A stretch of 64,000 nt of DNA from contig NC_083567.1 of NCBI RefSeq assembly GCF_019925205.1, forward strand, positions 25,916,001 through 25,980,000, read 5' to 3'. Shown piece by piece: positions 36,724 to 49,700 of the stretch (positions within the stretch are counted from its first letter, which is position 1; each line of letters begins with the position of its first letter). The notes beneath the pieces were generated by a model. The model saw only the letters and a program-made list of their open reading frames with translations, did not search any database and was not told where the DNA came from. The stretch comes from Metopolophium dirhodum. Its lineage: Eukaryota > Arthropoda > Insecta > Hemiptera > Aphididae. Both the position numbers and the translations under genes were made by a program.

Positions 36724-37520
36724 GATTCTCAGCGGAGTGATGAATGTATTGATTTTACAATGGAGTGCGTTTTTTTTGTTTTGTGTCCGTCGTACCTTTT
36801 AGGACACTAAAAATGGTTAGATTTTGTTCAAAATTTTAAATTCCCAATAGTTTTTAAAGGCACCGGAAAAAAGAAAATAAAATTAAGGAAAAACGGGGAT
36901 TTTTACATAAAATCGGTTTTTAACAAAATCGATTTTGGTTTTAGGTATAACTCTAAAACAAATGACCGTACATGACATGACATGACATTTTCACTGGTTG
37001 TTTATAATAACATTTTCTATACACGATAAAATATTTAAAACGTCATATTGATCTGTGATGAACTGTTTGCGGACATTTTCAGATTTCAATTTTTTTAGTT
37101 TTTTTTTTTATAAATGTCAATAAAATTGTATTTGTTGGGTAAAAAATCCTGAAAATAAGGTTATCTACTTTTATCAAAAAAATAAATGTCTATAAGAAAG
37201 TCAAATTAAATTTTTATGAGCGTTTGAAGTTCAAATGTTCATAACATTGGATATTTATTCTTATTGTAATTCAAACACGAATAACCGTAGTCACTTGAAA
37301 TTTATATCATAATATGTTTATATTATCAATTCCTATACTTTATATTATTTTATAATATTAATTCAACTTACTAGCTACCGTATTAATAATAATAGTAATA
37401 ACAATATAAATATAATATAAAATATCCCCACTGACAAACCGTCACCGCTCAGAATCGTTTTTCGTATACAATGATATTATATCATTGAATTCAAATTTAA
37501 TACCACCCATTATATAGTCA
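36724..37520 (-). repeat. Dispersed repeat copy, reverse orientation
   Basis: It begins GATTCTCAGCGGAGTGATGAATG with ATTGATTTTACAATGGAGTG and ends CCGCTCAGAATCGTTTTTCG, then AATTCAAATTTAATACCACCCATTA. These are the reverse complements of the ends and subterminal part of the 17.2-20.1 kb repeats. Confidence 0.75.
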
Positions 37521-40500
37521 TTATATTCTATAATTTAAAAACGAATTATCTTTTAAATTATCAAGACGTATCTATGTCAGTTTATAAAAATAAGTATAAA
37601 TTTACAGTTTTCATATTTCGTATATTTTTTTTAAATAGTAAGGTAACTATCTACTATTTATGATTATAATAAATTACTCATGACCATGAGTAATTTATTA
37701 AATACACAATTAACTATATTTGTGTATCATATATCCATTCACATTAAAATATTTGATATACCTACCTATTTAAAGAAACATTTTGTGTAAACCGTAGTTA
37801 ATATTAGTCGTTATAATGTATGTATGAAGAAACAGATTCTCGTAAATAAAGCTTTAGGTACAGGAATGTACAATATGATGGTGTCTTTCCGAGTTTGTAA
37901 TTGTACATACCCAATTTCTTACGTTGTTTTTTTCTTTTACCAACTCTTAATTTACCTGCTCTAATGCTTTAAACCTTACATAACTGTTTAAATACTAATG
38001 TTTTTAATTTATCTGTCACATAATAGGACATGAATAAAATATAAAAATACAAATATTTCGATTTTTTAGATCTCAGATTTTATGTTACGCATAAACTAAA
38101 ATTCTGATTTTTAAAATTTAGTTTTACTAATAAGTAAGACGTAGGTAGGTACCTAAAATTCTTTAAAACAACAAACGCGAATATTATGAATACAGTTATT
38201 ATTAAAAAAACACTATTTCAACAAGTTGGTTAAATTATTTATCATGATGGTTATGTCTTAGAAAAGGATTTTTTAGGTGGGTACATTTAATTAATTAAGA
38301 AACTGTAAACTTAATTATCGAAGTTAAATTAATGACATATTTTAATGATAGTTAATGAACGGAGTTTTAAAAATTAGTCACTTTTATGGTAATTATCTTA
38401 TCCGCCTGTCACTTAATTTGAAAAATGTTTTATCATCAAATAAATGGCAGTACCTACGTGTGAAAACGTCTAAAGGATGATATTCACTGGATTGTGCATT
38501 TATTCGATTTATACTTATTCATAACTTTAACTGAATAATATAACTATCGCATAACCGTTAATACTCATCCACATTTGTTATTACGAGTATTGAATAAATG
38601 CCAATAACATGAACTATCTTTATACCATTTTTAACTTACGGACATCTGAAAAACTATACAATCAAAATATTTTTGGCAATGGTTAGCAATAGTTGGCAGA
38701 AAAGTATTTTGTGAAACCATTAAAATTACTAAATAGGGTTTCAAGTAGATAATTTATATAATTAATGAACTTAATGTATATTTTAAATAATAACTATGCA
38801 TACTGCATAATATATAAATTTATAAAGCTATCGAAAAACATTTTATATAATATTATGTTATGTGCACTTTATAAATTTGTAAGTAATATATGTTTTATGA
38901 TTGGTAAAAAATGATGTGAAAGAAATGTATGAGGACTTGAATATAAGATCATATCATAGTCGAATGATAAGCATTTATTTTAAATTATTGTACCTAATTG
39001 GTAGTGAAAATTTCATAAATTATTTAAATTTTATTAAAATAAAATTTTATCAACAAGTCTTATAATAATTAATTTTTGTATTTCCGATTGAATAATGATA
39101 ATTATACTATATTATAGTATTAAAGTATAATAATATAATTAGTTGATTTATTTTTCATATAACGCCTTAATACTGGTAGTGTAGGCATAAAGTCTTAGCT
39201 TGGTCACCTGTATGGCAACATTTATATTTGAAGAGGATTCGGTAGATTTTATGCCATGTCTGGTTTAGGTGAATGCAAATTTTACTCTATAGACAGTTTC
39301 CTGCCAAATAACTAATAAGGGACATGCCACGACTGGGTTCGTAAGTTCCACCTTTGTCCAATCTGCCACCCGTTGATTAAAGTGTTGATTCAACTTTATA
39401 ACTCAAATAATAATATTAATAATTTTGAATTATGTTTTAGGTGGTTTTTACTTTGATATCTACTCTTCGGTTGGTAAGTACATTGTAATAATACACAGCT
39501 TTTCATATTTTTAGAAAGTAGATTTTGAATTTTTTTGGAATCAGAATTCCGTTAAGATTTAATTGGATGCCAACGATAAATTAATCATGTCAATATATAT
39601 ATAAGTTACCTATACCGTATACTCATTAAATTATCAGATACAACATTTTAGTACACGTTTGAATGTTTAATATTATATTAATTAAAGTAATTGATTAAGT
39701 AGTCTAACTATAGACACTACAATTTGGGATTTAGTTCAATTGTTTGAATACTATCAATTTAGTACAATTTAATTTTAGTTGCCAATAATATGATTACGTG
39801 ATTACAAACAAGTTACAACTCATCAGGTGACGACTTTATTATCATTTGCATAATATTTTAATAAAATTATAACCAAAATATATGGTATGTAACATCATCA
39901 TCGTATGTATAAACAATACAAAATGTAATCCAAAATGCTACATAATATCTTCTATATTCTTAAATACAAGCCAAAATAACACCACTGGATTAAGGCTTCA
40001 TTAAGTCATAGTAAAAAAAAAAAAAACTTTTGAAATGAATAACCCTTATTGTATAATATGTGTATTTAGAGAATTTTAATTGTATACATTTCTAAATAAA
40101 ATAGGTTAAAATAATTGTTTGTAAAGTGCAAGATTTAGATTCTGAGTGTAACACCGAGTTGGTTGGTCCATAAAAATATTTATCTTAATAATAATAACAA
40201 ATCATAATATTATATATTATGCATTGTATAAGAGGCATTTAATGTATGATTTGAAAGATATAAAGTAATACAAATATACAATAGGAATAATTTTAATTAA
40301 AAGCATTTTTAATGAGTTTTTTAGTTTTCGAAAAAACCAAGATAAAATTATCTAGAAACAAAATACGTTGATAATTATGGTAAATTAATTTTTTTATTTA
40401 TTTAAGAACATTTTATTAAGAAAATATTAAACGAATTTTAAAAGATTCGTGTGACGTATGATTTGATTATGTTTTTTTCTACGAGCACTTACAATTTGAA

Positions 40501-40618
40501 AAAAAAAACTTTAGTAAACTGCATTACCCTATATTTTATGTTTGTTAAACTTCAGAGATATATCCATTTAAAAGTTTTTAGGTCAAATACAAAAGTGTAA
40601 ATAGTAAGAATAAAATAT
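37521..40618. other. Intergenic AT-rich stretch downstream of the ASH-domain gene
   Basis: No exon was recognised. 39170-39380 is less AT-rich without a clear frame. Confidence 0.45.
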
Positions 40619-40624
40619 TTTATT
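40619..40624 (-). other. Polyadenylation signal AATAAA of the ASH-domain gene
   Basis: AATAAA on the minus strand, about 30 bp after the stop codon at 40654-40656. Confidence 0.6.
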
Positions 40625-40653
40625 ATACTGCACAAGCTAGTATTACACTGAAA

Positions 40654-40747
40654 TTATTTGATCCCCAATCCAGATACTTCGACAAAAATGACATCCTTGG
40701 GTATTGTTGTCAAAATGTCAATCTTTTTAAAGTACAGTTCATCAGCT
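40654..40747 (-). CDS. ASH-domain gene, exon 16 and stop
   Basis: Acceptor ATGTTCAAG. Reads ADELYFKKIDILTTIPKDVI then FVEVSGLGIK and TAA. Phase 2 matches exon 15 exactly, giving the smooth join ITFKPK-ADELYFKKI. 94 bp fits one base plus 31 codons. Confidence 0.75.
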
Positions 40748-43700
40748 CTTGAACATAAAACATTAATTATTTTAGTAAAAATAAGATATACTTAATATAT
40801 TTTACAATGGTTAGAACAGGAGTTGTTAGAGTAATTAATATAATACATAATATCTTATCCGACTATAAAACTATTGTTTACAAACAGTGAAATTTTTTTT
40901 TATAAGTGTTTAACATGATATATACGTATATTTATACTTTATATCTTATACTGATTTAACAACACGTTGTATGAAAATATATTGTTCAACTCTAAAGAAA
41001 ACCCTGTTAATATTTTTTTTTCATTTGGCACAATGATGTAGACATCATTACAATTGTAGCAAATCAAATGCACATGAAATATGGTCAGTCTTTTATAAAC
41101 TTTTTTTTTTTATAAATCAATTCTCTATGTCCAAAGAGTTTTGAAGTAAAATATATTTAAGTATGAAAACCAATTAACAGGAATGCTTAACACAGTTTGA
41201 TATTTCATAAATATTTTAAATTTTTAACTGATTCCGGAAGAAAGATAGGTACGTCAATATTTGTATCGCTGTTCAATTTTATGCCTAGGTTCTTTCAACT
41301 TTACAATTCAAAAGAATTGGAATATCATAAATATTAAAATGTTTTGATCACTCTTTTAGTCTAGCCTTAGAGCTTCACATGCTAACATCATTGAAATTGA
41401 TAGTGGGAAATGTTTTGCCATTCTCGCAAAAATCTATATGGCATAATATTTTTAGGAAATTTATCTGCGATTAATTTCTAGTTTCAAATCATGATAGAAT
41501 CATGAAGTATTATAATGAATTGAATTATTTATTTCTGAACAATACTTTGATGTAAAATATATCCATTTGCAATGATTAAAACAATAGTAGGTTATTCAAA
41601 ATGTCATCATAATAGAGTGAGAGCGTGCTGAGAATAATATTAAGTTTTATTTGAAGCAGTCGCGGGGAAAACATTATTCTATTGAAGTTGGACGGAAACA
41701 AGGTTATGTTTTTGGGATTTTATACCAACAACCGGATTCTTTTCCACATTTGATCATTTTCGTGCTACAACAAATAATAATTCACCCACCATGGTAACTT
41801 TAGCAAAAGCGTGCGAGAGTTGTAGTAATGGTATGTAGGACTTCTGTATTGCACACACTCTAATGATCATTTATATTTCACACGCACGTACATGTAAACA
41901 AATAATAGTATAGCCTATGTTTAGCTCATTAAAAGTGGTCCGCTCCAACTCTCTTAAATTTTATTGTTCAGAATTAAACTTGATAAGGATTCAAATTAAG
42001 ATAAATATAATATTATGATATAGTTTAAATAAAAATATCTGTTGCACTAAAAATTATTTAATTCTATATGTGTCCGACAGTCGTGAATGTAATGAATTTA
42101 AACATTTTACGGTTCAACTAATGCATAATATGTGGTAGTTTGAATTTGTAATTACTATTCATTAAAACTTTAAAGTAGACATTCTACATTGTATTTTTGT
42201 AGATATTAACACCAGTTTGTAACTGTAAATTTGTATACTGACTAATAGCTTTTTCTTTTTAATCTTATGAAAAAGAGTGATCTGGAAAAAGCTTTTAAGT
42301 TTTTTCCGCAACTTTTTTAACGCTAAAATGTCAAAAACAAATTACGTTTTTTAGAAAATCATAAAAACTTTGTTCACGAGTCCCTCGATAAATTCAATCA
42401 GCATTAAATCTTTTTACAAGTCATTAAATTTTCCTTTAAACATGTGAATGATGATGGATATTAGTCACTTTGAGTACAAAAATATTTCGAGATGTCTGAA
42501 AGTTATTTGCTTAAGACGATGATCAAATATAATAAAATAATAAAAGTATTAAATTACAAAATGCTTATTTCTTGAATTTTTATTTATAATTAAAATATTT
42601 AAGATATTTTGGTTTGAAAACACTAAAAAAATTGTGCAAACAATACCATTTTTATTTACTGTTTTTAGTTGAAATATATTATTTGAGCATACGCATTCAT
42701 TTTTAAATTGTATGTTCTTAAATATTTTAAATCAATATGATTTAACTATTTTTTTTTTTAAATTTGGAATTCAGTTAAAAGGACTCACTTGGGTTTAAAC
42801 GTGATTGCGATTGGGGTTGGCCTGGTCGATGCAACACCATCTGGTGGTGATACTGTGAACACTTCGTCTGCGGATCGCGCAAAAAACCGTTCAGGACCTA
42901 TAGACAAAATCAAAAAATCGTATACGCGATGAATACCGTCGAGCGATGAGCTCATAGACGATTTGATGCCCAACAAGGTGGAAATCGGGTCGGCAAAAGT
43001 TAATCTATACGTTTATTATTTCACTTGTGAGTCTGTGGTGTGAATGTATATGCATGTACCTGGATAAGAAGATAACATCACGTTTATGGTTTTAGTCTCT
43101 GCTACGACCACTTGACCAAAATTTATGTAGCTCGTCGACAGCTTTAGTACGGGGAAGTATATGTGCATTTTGAACGTAGCAACCGTCTAAATAAAATACC
43201 ATAATATCATGTACCATGAATAATAATAATAATAATAATAATAGCTAATTTGATGGATGGATAGCGATATTTACGTTAATAATATAATACATACATAGTA
43301 TCTATCTATAGTTATTTTTAATACACAAGGGACGTTCAATGATTAATAATTCCTAGAAGAAATGTGTATAGTTGTTAAAGATAGATTTTTGTTATCATCA
43401 AAAAATTAGTGAATTATGAGAAAAATATAATAAATAGTATAGTATATAAAATATAAATCAGCTTTTAATCATATTGATAATAATATGATCCTTGAGTGCT
43501 AAAATATGTTCAGTTAATGTTTTTAAGTAGAAATATTCTTTAATTCCCTCGGTACTCACTTCCTGGTAGGTGGGGACTTCAACGCCGACTTCAACGCCAA
43601 ACATCCCCAGTGGGGTTTTAGTCAACCTAATACTAGAGGTCGAACTTTCAACAGATTAATCCTCGATCACAATCTTAAAATAATATCTCCTTCTTACCCT

Positions 43701-46700
43701 ACATATTGGCCCTCACATGCCAATAGACGTCCCGACGTTCTAGACTTTTATATCACTACGCTCCATAGCCACATAAAGTACACTATTACCAATTCCCCAG
43801 ACCTCTCTTCTGACCATACACCAATATTACTCACTCTAAACGATACTTCAACTGCTACAAAAAACTACCCAACTATCACTCCGGGCAAAACAAACTGGAA
43901 AAAATTTAGTCAAACTATAGAAAATGACATCACTCTCAACATCTCCTTAAAGAACCCACCTGACTTAGATACTGCAGTACACTCTTTCACAAGGTTAGGT
44001 TAGGTTAGGTTACAACCTAACCTAACTTGATGCTTCTAAAAACAACTCTTCCACCACTCACACAACCAATGTTTTACCCTCACACATAATACAACTCATT
44101 ACAGAAAAGCGTCGAGCCCGCCGTATATGGCAAAGAACACACTTGCCGAGTGATAAAAAGCATTTCAACACTCTCAATAACTCCTTAAAAAATATTCTTC
44201 GAAAATACAATTCTGACAAATTTCACAACTACTTGGAATCTCTCTCTAATACAGACAACTCTCTTTGGAAAGCCACTAAAAATATCCTAAAGGAAAAAAG
44301 TAAAATACCTCCCCTACGGTACCCCGACAACTCCCTAGCTTCGTCAAATCTTGACAAAGCAAACTTATTCGCATCAGATCTTGAAAATAGATTCTCACCA
44401 CATCCAAACTTTCTCACTAGAAGCCACTACTCTAGTATTGAAGCATCACTTCTAAACACTCTCCCAATGTGTCTCCCTACAAAACATACCTCCCCTTCTG
44501 AAGTCCTAAATATCATTAAAAACTTAAAAAATAATAAATCCCCAGGCCACGACCTAACCTAACCAGTACTATTGTTAAATACCTGCCTAAGAAAGCAATC
44601 TTACTTCTCACTTATATTTACAATAGCATTCTTCGTCTATCCTATATCCCTCTCACCTGGAAACACTCAGTTATCATTCTAATCTACAAGCCAGGAAAAC
44701 CTACTGACCAACCCTCCTCATATAGGCCTATTAGCTTACTTCCTACCTTCTCAAACATTTTAGAAAAAATCATATTAAAAAGAATTTATTCGATACTTAA
44801 CGAGAAACAAAGTATTCCAAACGCTCAATTCGGCTTTAGGAGTAAGCACTCCTCTCTCCACCAACTACACAGACTAGTCGTCACTATTGCCTCATCTCTT
44901 GAACAAAAAAATTTTGTTCTGGGGTCTTTCTTGATGTTGCTCAGGCGTTTGATCGGGTCTGGCATGAAGGACTACTGTTCAAATTATTATTTTTACCCAC
45001 TCCGTTATTCCTCTTACTCAAATCCTTCCTATCAAACCGTACTTTTTCAGTAAGATGTGAAAACGAAACTTCTGACCCACATCCTATTAAAGCAGGCGTC
45101 CCTCAAGGCAGTATTCTTTCCCCGACTCTCTATAATATATATACAGCAGATCTACCACAATCTATCAACACTACTCTAGCTACCTTCGCCGATGACACAG
45201 TCATAATATCAACCAACTCCGAAATAGCCACCATTACAAACAACCTCCAAGACCACCTAACCCAACTACAAGATTGGTTCAGCTTATGGAAAATTAAAGT
45301 TAATGAAAATAAATCCTCTCACATCACTTTTACTCTACAACAATTCCTCCAGTTTACATAAATAACCAAATAATTCCCATTGTCGATTCCGTTAAATACC
45401 TAGGACTCCTTCTCGACAAAAGACTAACTTGGGCTAATCACATCAAAGCTAAAAGAACTTCCCTTAACCTCAGGTTTCACAAATTAAGACCACTTCTTCG
45501 ATCCAAAATCTCTTTAAATAACAAAACACTAATATATAAACAAATATTACGTCCAGCAATGACTTACGGAATTCAACTGTGGGGTACCACTAAAAATTCA
45601 AACCTAATCAAATTCCAAGCGTTCCAATCAATATCTCTGCGTGTCCTCTCTAATGCTCCCTGGTACGTTAGCAACCGCACCCTACATCATGATCTTAACA
45701 TACCATCAATATCCACTCTTGCCTCTTATCATTATAACAAATTTCATAAAAATACTTTTAACCATCAAAACCCACTCATATCTAAACTTTCTTCTTGCAC
45801 AATACCTGATAACCCCCCTCGTCGCCTCAAACGCAAATGGCCGCGTGATTTATTAAATAATGCCTAGTGCTATTATTATAAAGTTACCTCCCCACTAAGT
45901 TTAAATTGGAAGTAGTGTCACTGGACACTCCCTTCCCTCAAGATTTCCATGTCTTGTAACATTCATCTCATCATATTTACTTATTATATAAATTTGTATT
46001 TAGGTTGTAAATTTTCTTAAATAAAAAAAAGTTTAAAATTATTAAACAAAATAGGTAATATTCTATAAACTATAAACGATCTTGTTTTATTATTTTTATT
46101 AATTAATTCATAAATTTTAATAAGGCGTCTTTAGTAATTTCATGCTATATAGTATAAAATAAATAATACACCTTCAAAAATAGTTGCTAAGGAATAATAA
46201 TTTATTACACGTTCGTATAAATTAAATGTGCTCATGTATATTAATATAATACCATATTATGGTAAACGATTATTTTTTGAAACCACATAGGTCAATTCAA
46301 CCATGACCAGATGCTTTTTATGCAGATATAAAGGATGACAATCTGGAAAACAACCGATTGTTTTGGGAAAAAGTCATAGTAGCTTTAAATTGAATTTTGG
46401 ACCAAATATTATAATAATATCATTTTATTATAAATATAATATAGTCCAGGATTGAACGTAAATGTTTCTATAAAAAGTCTAAAGTTTAAACCTTCAATAG
46501 AATCGAATACATAAATTGTATACTGCTAAACCTACTGATATTTTGTAATAATTTGTATACCCCAGAGATCAAAATACATAAAGAATACTTGATATGGGTT
46601 AAATTTAACGAGTGGCATTTTTTTTAGAGTCCCTAGTAACCATATATAAATCATATATAATATTTATTACATTTTGCACTAAATATTTTAAATATTTTAT

Positions 46701-49700
46701 AAATAAGTTAAATATTAAACATTTAAAATACAATTATGAATCATGTTACTCCTTATAATATTTAACTTAAATGTTTTTATACAGACTTAATGCACAGACT
46801 AATGCATTTATTTTGTTGATTTCTTTAATTTAACTATGAAATAAATGTTAAGACTTAAAATAAATACAAAAATTATTTTTTGGTACTTAAGATTTAGTTT
46901 TTTTTTAAATTTAGATACCTTAGGTTTAAAATAACTGTTTTCATAAACAGCGTTTAAGTATCCTGTTTTCTCGAATTTTCTGGGTGATATTAATTCAGCA
47001 GGCATTTTTGGCGGATGAACTTGTTTTATATTTATAATAGCTTGCAGTTCGATCTAAAGGCATATCATAAACAGTGAACATGTTATGCGAAGGAACACTA
47101 ATAATAGTGATATTATTATTATTCAAATATGTGTAGTAAAATATTATAATATTCAATAATTATATATTATAAATAATAACAACATAAAACATAATAATAT
47201 TATGTAATAAAATTGTATACTTCGACCAAATCCTTATGAAACAAATGAATATGATCTTTTCCGGCACGAATACCACATCTTAGTGATCTCAAACTCTTTA
47301 TGAAGAACGGACTACCGATTTCGAACGAAATGTTTTCAGGATATCGTAAATCATTACACATGGTAAACAACCGAGTTACCGTATAATTCTCTGATCGAGA
47401 GTTATACATTTCCGATGCTGAGACCTAAAAATTATCATAATTATATCCACAGACGTATCGACCAAGATGTATTTTCTTGGAAGGAACAATAGCAAAATAA
47501 TAAATGACGCGTTCGTGCAATAAAAAACAATATAACAAATGCCTCCAAGATTGTTTCCTTCTATCCCATTAAAATCATTCTTATGTTATTTTTTAATGAC
47601 ACGTAACATATTTTATTACTTGGAAAATATTATCCGACTCTCGTATGACTAAGTTTGGTTGTATCGAATGTCTTGTTTCCGAGTAAAGTTTAACAACTGT
47701 GGATTTCATTTTAAATCCGTCTCTTCTTATGCAATATTTTCTGAAATAATTACAGAAACATTATTTTACTACTATAAATATGACTTAGATAATACCATTA
47801 TTAGGTTTTTTAGTTAGGACCTATTTCAATCAACTTATCTAAATATTTGAAAATGTTTATAAATATATCATTATATCATATTTGACTGATACATTTCAGT
47901 ATTTGAAACTCATAAGCATAATATAATGTTATTATTATTTAAGATGAATATAATAGTAAATATAAGTATGAACTGGTAGGTAGCTAAATTGTAATGTTTT
48001 ATCTTTCTATTTAGCTGTACTCGAGGAACGTCATAGAACTTATAGTGAAATATAATATACATGTTGAACGTTTATAATAATACAATATTATTGTTATTTG
48101 TAGGTAACCATATTTGTAATTTTGGATGTTGATATTTCTATAATTAAAAAATTAATTTTTTACACTTTCACACCCAAAAGTTCTAAGTGATGGAAATAGG
48201 TTGATGTGATACATTTTTAAGTATGCGCTCTGGTAAATTAGATTATTTATAGTGATGTGCAATGTGCATGACATCATAATTATTACTATCAACAAAATAA
48301 TTTGTTTTGTTTTCTAGATAAAATCTGTGGTTCATAATAAACTTCGTTAATTTTATTAAACTTTTGTGTTAACAATTTACACAGTCAAATATAAATTATA
48401 ATTGAAGTAAAATCCTAAATGTACCCAGATGGTTCAAGAGCAGTCACTATTCCAACCGCTTTTCCATTTACTATATTATTTTTTTCATTTCGGTTTATGG
48501 TTAGTTCTTTCGTCCGATCTAAAGAAAACGTTACATATCCTAGTGTTTTTGGTTCTAATTTCAAAATAATAGGCTTGACCTGAAAACAAACAGTTCATTT
48601 TTGAAAATGAAAGTTAATTGTTCAATCAAAATATACAAATAGTAGTTATAATTAATTTATGTATATAATATAATATTCATCATCACAGCATTAAGCAATG
48701 TTGATTCTTTATATTTTATATCCTGGTGTGTGATCCTTAACAGCTTGGGAAAAATGCATTGAAGTTTGTTCATAAAATATTATGGAATATTAATATTGGT
48801 TATAATACTATAAATAATTGTTACTATTTATTATACACACACACACACTCGCGTCACACACGCGATTTTGCATAATGGCAAGCGTTGCTCTTTTAAAGAA
48901 AAAATAATGTAGGTTAACGTATTCAGCCGGAAACTGTGGTATTGTGAAGCGTTCTTAATTTTCTGAAAATAGATTAATCATGTGTGCCATTAGGATTTAA
49001 TGATTATAGCGTAAGAGGTTTGACGTTGGGTATTTTTATATTACGTTTATATCACGTGTAACGGATGTTCCGTATAATTTCATCTATTAAATTCTGGTGG
49101 ACAGTTTTCTCTAAAAATCTAGTTAAATTATCATCTCAATGTCTCAATTGTATTTATTTATTTGGATACAATGATAATATATTGTAGGTATATTGAGTTC
49201 TCTTCTATTTAATATTTTTGTATTTTTAAAACATGGATTACATTTTACGTGATTTTAATTAGGTACTTTTTGGCTAAACGCCTATAGTATTATTTTAAAT
49301 AGGGTAGTTGTATCATAAACATTGTTTATGACTTATGAGCAATATAATTTATTATAATACTGATAAACAAATTCTTATTTTTAGATACATTAAATTTTCA
49401 ACAAATATACAGGTGAAATGAACGAATATAGTTGTGTTTCGTCATTAAATATTAGAAATATTTATCGAGTATATGACTGATATGAATACAGTATTGGTTT
49501 TCCAACTCGAGTCGAATGGTTTTTAAAGTAAACTACACGTATAGGTTAACAATAGGAAAAAACATATTTTATTAGATACATTTTAAATTGCTCATTATTC
49601 CGATTATAATTTATTTAATCAGCACACAGTCAAATAGATCTTGTCTGATGAAAACAACTCAATATACGCATTAAAATTTATAAACTATCACGTCGGTGAT

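Larger units (their letters stand above)
43547..45867 (+). pseudogene. Broken LINE ORF2 (endonuclease and reverse transcriptase)
   Basis: Endonuclease phrases (SSDHTPILL), a long middle fragment (44143-44562) and reverse transcriptase motifs (FADDTVII, GVPQGSILSPTLYNIY, LWGTTKNSNLIKFQ) appear in order but in shifting frames. Breaks are visible near 43992-44028 and 44553-44564 (telomere-like units), near 44910-44935 and near 45345-45362. The 5' part and ORF1 are absent. The intact LINE at 4943-7639 aligns motif by motif. Confidence 0.85.
43547..46029 (+). mobile_element. 5'-truncated, decayed jockey-type LINE inside intron 13
   Basis: It starts inside the endonuclease (GTACTCACTTCCTGGTAGGT) and runs to a 3' UTR resembling that of the LINE at 3344 (GTAGTGTCACTGG, CTTCCCTCAAGATTTCCATG) and a short A-rich tail. 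It lies antisense to the host gene. It belongs to the same clade as the intact LINE but is clearly diverged. Confidence 0.85.

Noticed and set aside
48419..48472. Alternative donor ATA|GTAAAT at 48472 for exon 10
   Set aside because: It would cut off an ASH-like end strand; using the later donor allowed exon 11 to be found with matching phases on both sides.
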